From Betaproteobacteria bacterium (GTDB lineage Bacteria; Pseudomonadota; Gammaproteobacteria; Burkholderiales; SG8-39), in the NCBI GenBank assembly GCA_029858545.1, contig JAOUFA010000279.1:1-5190 (forward strand): a DNA stretch of 5,190 bases, in the 5' to 3' direction. The notes under the pieces were generated by a model, which did not search any database, was not told the origin of the DNA, and was given only the letters and a program-made list of their open reading frames with translations. A program made the position numbers and the translations under genes. This document shows positions 1-5,190 of the stretch, piece by piece. Position 1 is the first letter of the stretch; each line of letters opens with the position of its first letter.

Positions 1-60
1 GCGGTCCGTACCGCGCTGTTCGGTTCGCTTCTTGCCGTCGGTATCGGCAGCGCGAGCGCC
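1..60 (+). other. Sec signal peptide of the binding protein (partial)
   Basis: The first 20 visible codons read AVRTALFGSLLAVGIGSASA. They give an arginine, then a hydrophobic stretch, then an A-x-A cleavage motif, followed by DD, the expected start of the mature protein. The positively charged N-terminal region is cut off by the window edge. This supports export to the periplasm and shows that the gene starts upstream of base 1. Confidence 0.85.
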
Positions 61-1056
61 GACGACATCAAACTGCGCATCGCCTCGGGCCATCCCGCGG
101 TCAACACCTACGTCAACCTGATGCAGAATTTCTTCGTGCCCGAGGTGACCAAGCGCGTCGCGGCGCGCACCAAGCACAAGATCGAGTTCGTGGAGGGTTA
201 CGGCGGATCGATGGTGAAGGTCGCCGACACGCTCGAGGGCGTGCAATCGGGCATCATCGACATCGGCGGATACTGTTTCTGCTTCGAGCCGTCGAACCTG
301 CCGCTGCAGGCGTTCCAGGTGATGCTGCCGTTTGGCACCATGAGCCCGGCAAAGAGCGTCAAGCTCGCGCGCGCGGTGTACGACAAGGTGCCGTACATGT
401 CCAGCGTGTTCGAGACCAAGTTCAACCAGAAGCTCCTCGGATTGATCGCCGACAACGGCTACAACCTCGGCACCAATTTCGACTGGAACAAGGTCTCCGA
501 CCTGAAGGGGCGCAAGCTCGCGGGCGCGGGACTCAACCTCAAGTGGCTGGAGTACGCCGGAGCCGTCCCGGTGCAGTCGTCGCTGCCGGATGCCTATACC
601 GCGATGCAAACCGGGGTCTACGACGGCTGGATCATGTTTCCCTCCGGCTGGGTGAACTTCAAGCTCTACGAGGTCGGCAAGCACTATACCGAGATCGGCT
701 TCGGCGCGATTACCTGGCACGGCCTGACGATCAACAAGGCGCGCTGGAACAAGCTGCCGAAGAACGTGCAGGCGATCATCCTCGAAGTCGGCAGGGAGTA
801 CGAGGCGAAGACCGGCGCGGTGAACGAGGAGAACTATCCGAAGCAGCTCGCGCAACTCAAGGGCTTCGGCGTTGACGTCAAGCAGGTGCCCGATGCGGTG
901 CGCGCCGAGTGGGCAAACTCGCTCAAGGGCTGGCCGCAGCAGAAGGCGGCTGAACTCGACAAGGCCGGAATGCCCGCAAGCCAGGTGCTCAAGCTGACGC
1001 TCCAGGAAGCCGAGAAGCTCGGTCATAAGTGGCCGGTTCGCTACACGATCAAGTAG
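1..1056 (+). CDS. dctP: TRAP transporter substrate-binding protein, DctP family (5' end missing)
   Basis: Periplasmic solute receptor of a TRAP transporter; it captures the substrate and delivers it to the DctQM membrane complex. The frame is open from base 1, so the real start lies left of the window; the first internal ATG, at 121, would remove the export signal and part of the first strand. Seen: a hydrophobic signal-peptide core in residues 4-20 with a cleavage-like ASA/DD site, the mature start DDIKLRIASGHP, the typical DLKG segment at about residues 167-170, and AMQTGVYDGW at residues 201-210, matching the family's 'ALQ.GvvDG' element. The 351 visible residues fit a nearly full-length protein. 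Odd point: the position of the usual carboxylate-binding arginine (G-x-K-x-R) is Ala here (GRKLAGAG, Ala at 520-522). The ligand is unknown. The family call is firm; the name dctP is by family, not proof of C4-dicarboxylate transport. Confidence 0.93.
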   Translation, partial: AVRTALFGSLLAVGIGSASADDIKLRIASGHPAVNTYVNLMQNFFVPEVTKRVAARTKHKIEFVEGYGGSMVKVADTLEGVQSGIIDIGGYCFCFEPSNLPLQAFQVMLPFGTMSPAKSVKLARAVYDKVPYMSSVFETKFNQKLLGLIADNGYNLGTNFDWNKVSDLKGRKLAGAGLNLKWLEYAGAVPVQSSLPDAYTAMQTGVYDGWIMFPSGWVNFKLYEVGKHYTEIGFGAITWHGLTINKARWNKLPKNVQAIILEVGREYEAKTGAVNEENYPKQLAQLKGFGVDVKQVPDAVRAEWANSLKGWPQQKAAELDKAGMPASQVLKLTLQEAEKLGHKWPVRYTIK

Positions 1057-1072
1057 CGCATCCCAACCCCTG

Positions 1073-1100
1073 ACGCCCTCTCCGGCAACGGAGAGGGCGT
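1073..1100 (+). promoter_or_regulatory. GNRA-loop hairpin between dctP and dctQ
   Basis: A perfect 12-bp inverted repeat (1073-1084 with 1089-1100) encloses the tetraloop GCAA, a GNRA type. Two further G-U pairs are possible at its base. It begins 17 bases after the dctP stop and ends 19 bases before the dctQ ATG. No T-run follows, so it is not a textbook intrinsic terminator. Such hairpins after binding-protein genes commonly protect the upstream mRNA from 3' exonucleases or cause partial termination, raising the binding protein over the permease. The structure is seen; the role is inferred. Confidence 0.7.
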
Positions 1101-1119
1101 TGTCATTCCCGCCTCGCCC

Positions 1120-1638
1120 ATGATCGACCGGCTTTCCCACTGGACTGCGCGCGCGATGCTCGTATTCGCCGCGCTGCTCGGTTTCTCGCTGTCGTTCGTC
1201 GTGTGCGCGGATGTCATCGGACGCGTCGTGTTCAACAGTCCGCTGCAGGGCACGCCGGAAATGGTGTCCTCAGCGATCGTGATCATCTGCTTCATGCAGG
1301 CGCCCTCCGCGATCCGCTCCGGCGGGATGATCCACATGGACTTCGTCGTGATCCACCTGCCGGCGCGCTGGCAGTCGTGGTTCGCGGCACTCAGCGCACT
1401 GCTCGGCGCGGCCTTCTTCGCTTTCATCCTCTGGGGCGGCTACGATCCGGCCTGGTATGCATGGAGCGAGGGCGAGTACGAAGGCGAGGGGGCCTTGCGG
1501 GTGCCCACCTGGCCGGCCCGGCTCACCATCGTCATTGCCTGCGCGCTCGCGACGCTCAACTACCTGTTGATCGTGATCCGCAACGTCCGCGCCGCGCTCG
1601 CGGGCAATGCGCCGACACTACCCCCTCAACAGGCGTGA
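1120..1638 (+). CDS. dctQ: TRAP transporter small permease subunit, DctQ family
   Basis: Small membrane subunit that pairs with DctM to form the inner-membrane part of the transporter. The 172 residues show four hydrophobic segments at about 12-33, 48-65, 86-107 and 133-153. Family features are DVIGR after helix 1 (31-35), GTPEMVS entering helix 2 (44-50), IHMD after helix 2 (71-74), and the conserved loop WSEGEYEGEG...RVPTWPAR (115-134) before helix 4. Length is normal for the family. ATG 1120 is the only start that keeps helix 1 whole: the frame is open back to the dctP stop but offers no ATG, GTG or TTG. No Shine-Dalgarno sequence stands within 15 bases; the nearest purine-rich stretch, GGAGAGGG, is locked in the 3' arm of the preceding hairpin. 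The gene follows dctP by 63 bases and is probably cotranscribed with it. Confidence 0.93.
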   Translation: MIDRLSHWTARAMLVFAALLGFSLSFVVCADVIGRVVFNSPLQGTPEMVSSAIVIICFMQAPSAIRSGGMIHMDFVVIHLPARWQSWFAALSALLGAAFFAFILWGGYDPAWYAWSEGEYEGEGALRVPTWPARLTIVIACALATLNYLLIVIRNVRAALAGNAPTLPPQQA

Positions 1639-1639
1639 T

Positions 1640-1660
1640 GCGGCGGTGACGCGCCGCCGC
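1640..1660 (+). promoter_or_regulatory. Small GC hairpin between dctQ and dctM
   Basis: A 7-bp perfect inverted repeat (GCGGCGG at 1640-1646, CCGCCGC at 1654-1660) with a 7-base loop fills most of the 30-base gap between dctQ and dctM. It ends directly before GGAAA and the dctM ATG, so it could affect ribosome loading at dctM. In DNA this rich in G and C a stem of this size can occur by chance, so a role is uncertain. Confidence 0.4.
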
Positions 1661-1668
1661 GGAAATCC

Positions 1669-3024
1669 ATGTTCGACGCAATCGACCTGACGATTCTCGT
1701 GATCGTGCTCCTCGGCGCGGTGTTCTCCGGGGTGCATATCGCGGTGGCACTCGGTGCGACCTCGGTGCTTGGCATCTACCTGATGACCGACGATATCCAG
1801 GTCGCGCGCCAGTTCGTCGGCAACACCGCGTACGAGGCGCTGCGCGACTACGTGTTCGCGGTGATCCCGCTGTTCATGCTAATGGGAGAATTTCTCTCCA
1901 AGTGCGGCGCGGCGCGCGACGTCTATGCGCTGGTGAGCCGGCTGACGAAGATCATTCCGGCACGGCTCGCCGTGGCGACGGTGATCGCCAACGCGATCTT
2001 CGCATTCGTCACCGGCGTGAGCATCGCCGCCGCGGCGGCGTTCTCGCGCATCGCGCATCCCGAGATGAAACGCGCCGGGTACACGCGTCAGTTCTCCCTT
2101 GGTTGCATCGCCGGCAGCTCGTGCCTGGGCATGCTGATCCCGCCATCGGTGCTGATGATCGTATGGGGGGTGCTCACCGAACAATCGATCGGCAAGCTGT
2201 TTCTGGCCGGCGTGCTGCCCGGATTTCTGCTCGTCGTCTATTACATCGCTTACATCCAGTTCGTCGCATTCACGAATCCCGCCGTGGTGGGAGAAATCGT
2301 CCATGCCGACCGTCGCCGCGGAATGTCCCACGACGACGGGAACGCCGGCGATGCCGGTATCGTCGCCGCGCTCTGGAGCACCCTGCTCGTCGTCGCCCTG
2401 GTGATCGGCGTGCTGGGAGGCATCTGGCTGGGCGCGTTCACTCCGACCGAGGGCGCGGGGGTCGGCGCCGCGGCGGCGCTCGTGCTGTCGCTCATCAAGC
2501 GACTGCGCGCAAACGAGGTGATCGAGGTGATCGTTTCGGTCGGGCGCACGTCGGGACCACTGCTGCTGTTGCTCTTCACCGCCCAGCTCTATTCGCGCGT
2601 GCTGTCGATGACCGGAATCACCAAGGCGGTCCAGGATCTGGTGCTTGGATTCGGCCTTCCACCGCTCGCGGTGCTCGCGCTGATGGTGCTGGTTTGGTTC
2701 ATCCTCGGTTGCATCATCGACTCGATCTCGATCATTCTCCTTACCGTACCGGTGTTCGCGCCGATCGCCCAGGCGGCGGGTTTCGATCCGCTCGCTTTCG
2801 CGATCCTCGGCATCATCGCGATCGAGACCGGCCTGCTCACGCCGCCGTTCGGAATTCTGGTGTTCACCGTGCAGGCGGCGCTGCCCGAGGAAAAGGGAGC
2901 GACCGCGGAGATCTTCCGCGGCGCGATCCCGTACTGGATCGCGCTGTTCGCCGCGATCGCGACCATCGCAATCTTCCCGCAGGTGGCCACCTGGCTTCCC
3001 ACGATCGCGTTCTCCGGCAATTGA
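1669..3024 (+). CDS. dctM: TRAP transporter large permease subunit, DctM family
   Basis: Main ion-coupled transport subunit of the TRAP system; characterised members use the sodium gradient. The 451 residues form many hydrophobic helices. Recognisable family blocks, in order: AIPLFMLMGEF-like helix entry (about 64-75), GVSIAAAAAFSRI (116-128) leading into PEMKRAGY (131-138), LIPPS (156-160), SIGKLFLAGVLPG (173-185), GAFTPTEGAGVGA (255-267), Asp351 in the helix preceding LLTVPVFAPI, and TPPFG (391-395). Length is slightly above the usual 425-440. The extra residues may lie in the polar loop at about 203-228, which holds RRRGMSHDDGNAGD. ATG 1669 has only a close-set GGAAA upstream; translation is probably coupled to dctQ, 30 bases before. 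Very likely the third gene of one operon. Confidence 0.95.
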   Translation: MFDAIDLTILVIVLLGAVFSGVHIAVALGATSVLGIYLMTDDIQVARQFVGNTAYEALRDYVFAVIPLFMLMGEFLSKCGAARDVYALVSRLTKIIPARLAVATVIANAIFAFVTGVSIAAAAAFSRIAHPEMKRAGYTRQFSLGCIAGSSCLGMLIPPSVLMIVWGVLTEQSIGKLFLAGVLPGFLLVVYYIAYIQFVAFTNPAVVGEIVHADRRRGMSHDDGNAGDAGIVAALWSTLLVVALVIGVLGGIWLGAFTPTEGAGVGAAAALVLSLIKRLRANEVIEVIVSVGRTSGPLLLLLFTAQLYSRVLSMTGITKAVQDLVLGFGLPPLAVLALMVLVWFILGCIIDSISIILLTVPVFAPIAQAAGFDPLAFAILGIIAIETGLLTPPFGILVFTVQAALPEEKGATAEIFRGAIPYWIALFAAIATIAIFPQVATWLPTIAFSGN

Positions 3025-3043
3025 CCGACACGAAAGCAAGACC

Positions 3044-3349
3044 ATGCCCGCCTACTGGATCGCACGTTCGCGCATCGACGACCCTGTCGAATACAAAAAA
3101 TACACCGACCGCGTGCCCGCGATCGTCGCCCGGTACCACGGCAAGGTCCTGGCACGCGGCGGAAAATTCCGCATCATGGAGGGCCCCGAGACCTTCCAGC
3201 GCCACGTGGTGATCGAGTTTCCGACCTTCGAGCAGGCGGTGGCCTGTTTCGAGTCGAGCGAGTACCAGGAGGCCTGCGTATTCCGGCGCGCGGGCGGCGG
3301 CATCGTCGAGAACGTCATCGTCGAGGGCGGAGACGCGACGCCCCGCTAA
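3044..3349 (+). CDS. DUF1330 domain protein
   Basis: Small cytosolic protein of 101 residues whose full length matches the DUF1330 family, an alpha/beta-barrel fold related to EthD and ABM-type dimeric proteins. Seen: start MPAYWIARSRIDDPVEYKKY, typical of the family; RGG (38-40) followed by EGPE (46-49); VVIEFPTFEQAVACF (55-69) with SSEYQ (71-75), then a charged tail ending in VEGG (93-96). No signal peptide or membrane segment. It starts 19 bases after the dctM stop with only a weak AAGCAAG-like ribosome site, so it is probably cotranscribed with the transporter. The biochemical role of the family is unknown; the position suggests it acts on, or binds, the imported compound or a breakdown product. 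Family confidence is high, function low. Confidence 0.88.
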   Translation: MPAYWIARSRIDDPVEYKKYTDRVPAIVARYHGKVLARGGKFRIMEGPETFQRHVVIEFPTFEQAVACFESSEYQEACVFRRAGGGIVENVIVEGGDATPR

Positions 3350-3437
3350 CCAGAGCCGGACCGGGACGCGCAACGAGTCCCCGCGGCGATCAGATCCGGG
3401 CCGCCCGCGTCGGCCCATCCCAAACCAGGAGATCGAC
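3350..3437. other. Gap of 88 bases between the DUF1330 and VOC genes
   Basis: Non-coding gap. Two short dyads are present: GGGAC/GTCCC (3363-3367 with 3377-3381, 9-base loop) and GGGCCG/CGGCCC (3398-3403 with 3411-3416, 7-base loop). Neither has a T-run or is long enough to call a terminator. No clear promoter is seen. A good ribosome site lies at its right end. Confidence 0.4.
3427..3431 (+). promoter_or_regulatory. Ribosome binding site of the VOC gene
   Basis: AGGAG lies six bases before ATG 3438. It is the clearest Shine-Dalgarno sequence in front of any main gene in this window and fixes the start of the VOC protein. Confidence 0.8.
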
Positions 3438-3902
3438 ATGCCCCTCTCTCATCTTGAACACTTCCTGATACAGACCGCCGATCTCGAGAAGACGCGCGAT
3501 TGGTATGTGCGCATACTCGGGATGCGCGAAGGCTGGCACCCCGACTTCAAGTTCCCGGTCGTCTGGCTCTATCTCGGCGACAAGGACGTGCTGCACCTCA
3601 CGCCGGGCGGCAAGAACACCTCGGCGAACCGCAAACAATACCTCGGCCAGCAGTCCGACGACGTCTACGGCAGCGGCGTGCTCGATCACGTCGCGTTTCG
3701 CTCCAGCGGCCTGCCCGAGATGCTCGCGCACCTGAAACGCGAAGGCGTCGAATTTACCCAGCGCATGGTCAGCGACCAGGGTCTCTATCAGCTCTTTCTG
3801 CTCGACCCGAACGGGGTCAAGATCGAGCTGAACTTCGCCAACCGCGAGGCGATCGAACACGGTATCGTGCCCGAGATCAAGGCTTCCGAACTCGCGAGCT
3901 GA
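3438..3902 (+). CDS. VOC superfamily protein (glyoxalase / extradiol dioxygenase fold)
   Basis: Cytosolic protein of 154 residues with two beta-alpha-beta-beta-beta modules, the vicinal oxygen chelate fold, which uses a divalent metal to bind vicinal oxygens of a substrate. Seen: module 1 begins LEHFLIQTADLEKTRDWYVRILG (two parts, 6-15 and 16-28); module 2 begins LDHVAFRS (82-89) and ends DPNGVKIELNF (123-133). Likely metal ligands by position are His8, His53 (VLHLTPG), His84 and Glu130. In E. coli glyoxalase I the matching set is His-Glu-His-Glu, so His53 is a substitution there, and the set alone does not tell lyase, dioxygenase, epimerase or resistance protein apart. A conserved-looking polar insert (GGKNTSANRKQYLG, 57-70) may shape the substrate pocket. 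It follows the DUF1330 gene on the same strand with its own strong ribosome site, and probably processes the TRAP substrate. Confidence 0.9.
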   Translation: MPLSHLEHFLIQTADLEKTRDWYVRILGMREGWHPDFKFPVVWLYLGDKDVLHLTPGGKNTSANRKQYLGQQSDDVYGSGVLDHVAFRSSGLPEMLAHLKREGVEFTQRMVSDQGLYQLFLLDPNGVKIELNFANREAIEHGIVPEIKASELAS

Positions 3903-3959
3903 CGCATCCCGCGCCGCCGCGCGACGAAGCGGCGCTCGGCACAGGAACCTTCGGGGGAA

Positions 3960-3980
3960 ATCTTCGATGAAAACGAAGAT
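3960..3980 (+). promoter_or_regulatory. Possible LysR-type binding site upstream of the regulator gene
   Basis: A 7-bp perfect inverted repeat, ATCTTCG (3960-3966) and CGAAGAT (3974-3980), has a 7-base AT-rich centre. Within it, T3964 and A3976 sit in the T-N11-A arrangement with inner dyad TCG-N7-CGA, the consensus shape of LysR-family sites. It lies 58-78 bases upstream of the regulator ATG, a usual distance for autoregulation. The pattern is seen; binding is inferred. It overlaps the start of a possible leader reading frame. Confidence 0.45.
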
Positions 3981-4041
3981 CCGCGTTAGAGTTGCGGGGC
4001 GTCGCGCAGTCCGACGCCCCGCTCCCGGACCCTCGCCATGA
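3967..4041 (+). CDS. Possible 24-codon leader reading frame overlapping the lysR-type start
   Basis: Short frame starting ATG AAA ACG AAG (MKTK...) with a purine-rich GGGGGA at 3953-3958, eight bases before its ATG. Its TGA (4039-4041) overlaps the regulator ATG (4038-4040) as ATGA, the classic layout for translational coupling. The peptide is very basic, with seven arginines and two lysines among 24 residues, and proline-rich at the end. The regulator has no good ribosome site of its own, so reinitiation after this frame could supply its translation. The frame is short and could be chance in GC-rich DNA; no peptide function is suggested. Confidence 0.3.
   Translation: MKTKIRVRVAGRRAVRRPAPGPSP
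3994..4022 (+). promoter_or_regulatory. GC hairpin just upstream of the lysR-type gene
   Basis: A perfect 11-bp inverted repeat (3994-4004 with 4012-4022) encloses a 7-base loop. It ends 15 bases before the regulator ATG and lies inside the possible leader frame. No T-run follows it, so it is not a canonical intrinsic terminator. It could end or thin transcription from the upstream operon, or act on translation of the regulator mRNA. The stem is seen; the role is open. Confidence 0.55.
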
Positions 4042-4955
4042 TTCCGATCACCATCCGCCAGCTGCAGTACTACGTGGCCACCTACGAGGAGGCGAGTTTT
4101 ACCAAGGCCGCCGAACGCGAGCATTGTTCGCAGCCCGCGCTCAGTGCGCAGATCGGCAATCTCGAGAAGACCCTGAACCGCGTGTTGCTGGAGCGCTCCG
4201 CCAACGGCGTGACGCCGACTGCCGCAGGACAGCGCTTTTACCGGCACGCGGTCGCGATCCTGCGCTCGGTCACCCTGGCACAGATCGAAATGGCCGAAGC
4301 GAGCGGCGACATCGCCGGGCAGCTGCGGGTCGGCCTGATTCCCTCGGTGGTACGCGGGCTGCTGCCGAGCTTTCTGCCGCGGTTCACGGAAAGCTACCCG
4401 ATGGTCGAAATCCGGCTGATCCAGGGCTTCAGCGACACGCTGGCCGAGTCGGTGCTGACGCAGGACATCGAGTTCGCGGTGGTGCTCGAGCCGCCGCGCC
4501 ACGAAGGCATCGAAATCACCAAGTTCGCCGATGACCGGATGGTGCTGATCAGCGGTCCTGCGCTGGGCTTCGCGGGGGGGGAATCGCTACGCCTTCCCGA
4601 TCTGCCGCCGCTCGATCTGGTCGTGCCCTCGCCGAATCACATTCTGCGCAAGAATATCGAACGGCATATCTGGACGCGCGAAATCCACGTGCGGCGCATC
4701 CTGGAAATGGATTCCGTGCACGGCATGATCGACTTCGTCGGCAGTTCGCGCTGGGCCACGATTCTGCCGCTGACCGCGGTGGCCTGCGATCTCGGCTCGG
4801 ACCGGTTGTGCATTAATCCGATCATCGAGCCGCATCTGCCAGCCGACCTGTACCTGATCAACCTGCGGCAGCACCCGCTCTCGGCGATTGCGCGTCTCTA
4901 TGCCGAGGAATTGCGCGGCCAGGCCTCGGCCATTCACGAGCGTGCCGCCTCCTAG
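4038..4955 (+). CDS. LysR-type transcriptional regulator
   Basis: DNA-binding regulator of 305 residues, the normal length for the family. An N-terminal winged helix-turn-helix occupies about residues 5-64, with the signature AAEREHCSQPALSAQIGNLE (24-43) and the wing VTPTAAGQRF (58-67). A linker helix runs to about 90, and the effector-binding domain begins at QLRVGLIPSV (95-104). ATG 4038 is the first start after an upstream in-frame stop at 3987, and the protein begins at the expected distance from the helix-turn-helix. No clear ribosome site stands before it. It lies downstream of, and in the same direction as, the TRAP, DUF1330 and VOC genes, rather than divergent as is common for this family. 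It likely responds to the imported compound or a product of it and controls this cluster and itself; this is inference from position. A run of eight G at 4574-4581 lies inside the gene without breaking the frame. Confidence 0.95.
   Translation: MIPITIRQLQYYVATYEEASFTKAAEREHCSQPALSAQIGNLEKTLNRVLLERSANGVTPTAAGQRFYRHAVAILRSVTLAQIEMAEASGDIAGQLRVGLIPSVVRGLLPSFLPRFTESYPMVEIRLIQGFSDTLAESVLTQDIEFAVVLEPPRHEGIEITKFADDRMVLISGPALGFAGGESLRLPDLPPLDLVVPSPNHILRKNIERHIWTREIHVRRILEMDSVHGMIDFVGSSRWATILPLTAVACDLGSDRLCINPIIEPHLPADLYLINLRQHPLSAIARLYAEELRGQASAIHERAAS
4574..4581 (+). repeat. Run of eight G inside the lysR-type gene
   Basis: Eight consecutive G bases fall at about codons 179-181 (Ala-Gly-Gly-Glu region of the effector domain). 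The frame is intact as given. Such runs are prone to polymerase slippage and to sequencing error; one base gained or lost would truncate the regulator. Confidence 0.8.
4952..4955. other. Shared CTAG holding both convergent stop codons
   Basis: The palindrome CTAG supplies TAG for the regulator on the + strand (4953-4955) and TAG for the zinc-ribbon gene on the - strand (4954-4952). The two coding regions meet with no spacer, so any terminator must lie inside the opposite gene. Confidence 0.9.
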
Positions 4956-5182
4956 CGCGCTGCGCGGTTTCCTCCTGCGTGCCCGCAGGGACACGAGTGG
5001 GAACTGAGGTCGATCACGCGGCCGCGCCGGGTCTTGGCGGTACGTAGCGCCATCTGCACGACTTGTTGCCGTGCCACGGCAGAGGAACCACAGCGCGGGC
5101 AGGGCGGCGCGTCGAGATCCGACTGCACGAATACCTCGAAGGTATGCGCGCAGGCGGCACAACAGTAGTCAAAGATACGCAT
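4952..5182 (-). CDS. FmdB-family zinc-ribbon protein
   Basis: Small protein of 76 residues starting MRIFDYCCAACAHTFE, which matches the FmdB / CxxC_CxxC_SSSS family start (MPiYeYrC..CG..FE). Two CxxC knuckles, Cys8-x2-Cys11 and Cys28-x2-Cys31 (CPRCGSS), should hold one zinc ion. A further Cys64-x-Cys66 with nearby His62 and His68 lies at the C-terminus, and Cys7 is an extra cysteine next to the first knuckle. Family members are often called putative regulators because one is linked to formamidase genes, but their action is poorly known. The ATG at 5182 leaves only eight bases to the window edge, so its ribosome site and upstream partner are not visible. It is convergent with the LysR-type gene and overlaps it by four bases, so it belongs to a separate unit entering from the right. 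Confidence 0.87.
   Translation of the reverse strand: MRIFDYCCAACAHTFEVFVQSDLDAPPCPRCGSSAVARQQVVQMALRTAKTRRGRVIDLSSHSCPCGHAGGNRAAR
4973..4990 (+). terminator. Weak hairpin past the lysR-type stop
   Basis: CCTGCG (4974-4979) pairs with CGCAGG (4984-4989) around a 4-base loop, with one added T-G pair at the base. It lies 18 bases beyond the regulator stop, inside the 3' part of the zinc-ribbon gene, and has no T-run after it. It is the only candidate stop structure for the regulator transcript in view; the call is weak. Confidence 0.2.
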
Positions 5183-5190
5183 GATCGGCT

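Noticed and set aside
121..1056. ATG 121 as the start of the binding protein
   Set aside because: The same frame is open to base 1 and encodes a signal peptide with an ASA/DD cleavage site and the first strand of the mature fold.
1079..3020. Ten-base repeat TCTCCGGCAA at 1079-1088 and 3011-3020
   Set aside because: Only ten bases match, one copy is coding and the other is part of the hairpin; chance is a sufficient explanation.
1879..3045. Long antisense open frame of 388 codons opposite dctM
   Set aside because: Its translation is dominated by R, D, E, Q, H and G without any recognisable domain, as expected for the complement of a GC-rich membrane-protein gene. The + strand product matches DctM along its full length.
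1902..3212. 436-codon + frame overlapping dctM and the DUF1330 gene
   Set aside because: The translation is arginine-rich and without known motifs, a frame-shifted shadow of dctM.
3363..3416. Dyads between the DUF1330 and VOC genes as a terminator
   Set aside because: Stems are 5 and 6 bp with 7-9 base loops and no T-run; such pairs are expected by chance at this GC content.
3390..4502. Antisense open frame of 370 codons across the VOC gene, the leader and half of the regulator
   Set aside because: It runs across two well-supported + strand genes with different families and shows no domain; codon bias of the sense genes keeps the opposite frame open.
3992..4534. Alternative + frame of 180 codons at the regulator start
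   Set aside because: It is arginine-rich with no motif; the frame from 4038 gives a complete LysR-type protein.

Overview
The window is GC-rich DNA, probably from a betaproteobacterium of Burkholderiales type. That placement is an inference from base composition, codon use and protein style, not a proven assignment. The window is fully packed with genes and holds no RNA gene, insertion sequence, CRISPR array or phage-like sequence that I could see.

Positions 1-3024 encode a complete three-component TRAP (tripartite ATP-independent periplasmic) solute uptake system. It comprises a periplasmic substrate-binding protein (DctP family, start cut off by the left edge), a small four-helix membrane subunit (DctQ) and a large permease (DctM). 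All are on the + strand. A strong GNRA-loop hairpin sits between dctP and dctQ, and a smaller GC hairpin sits between dctQ and dctM. Both are placed where they could set the ratio of binding protein to permease.

Positions 3044-3902 carry two small cytosolic proteins on the same strand, a DUF1330 protein starting 19 bases after dctM and a vicinal-oxygen-chelate (VOC) family protein with its four metal-ligand positions filled. They probably act on the imported compound or its breakdown products. The substrate cannot be named from sequence. The binding protein lacks the arginine that clamps carboxylates in the best-studied TRAP binding proteins.

Positions 3903-4955 hold a 135-base leader and a LysR-type regulator, again on the + strand. 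The leader contains a T-N11-A dyad of LysR-box type, an 11-bp hairpin, and a possible 24-codon upstream reading frame whose stop overlaps the regulator's ATG. This leader is the most unusual spot in the window. Positions 4952-5182 on the - strand encode a small FmdB-family zinc-ribbon protein convergent with the regulator. The two stop codons share one CTAG.

Overall this looks like an ordinary substrate-uptake and catabolism cluster with its own regulator. I found no convincing new biological system. The best leads are small regulatory arrangements and the atypical binding pocket.
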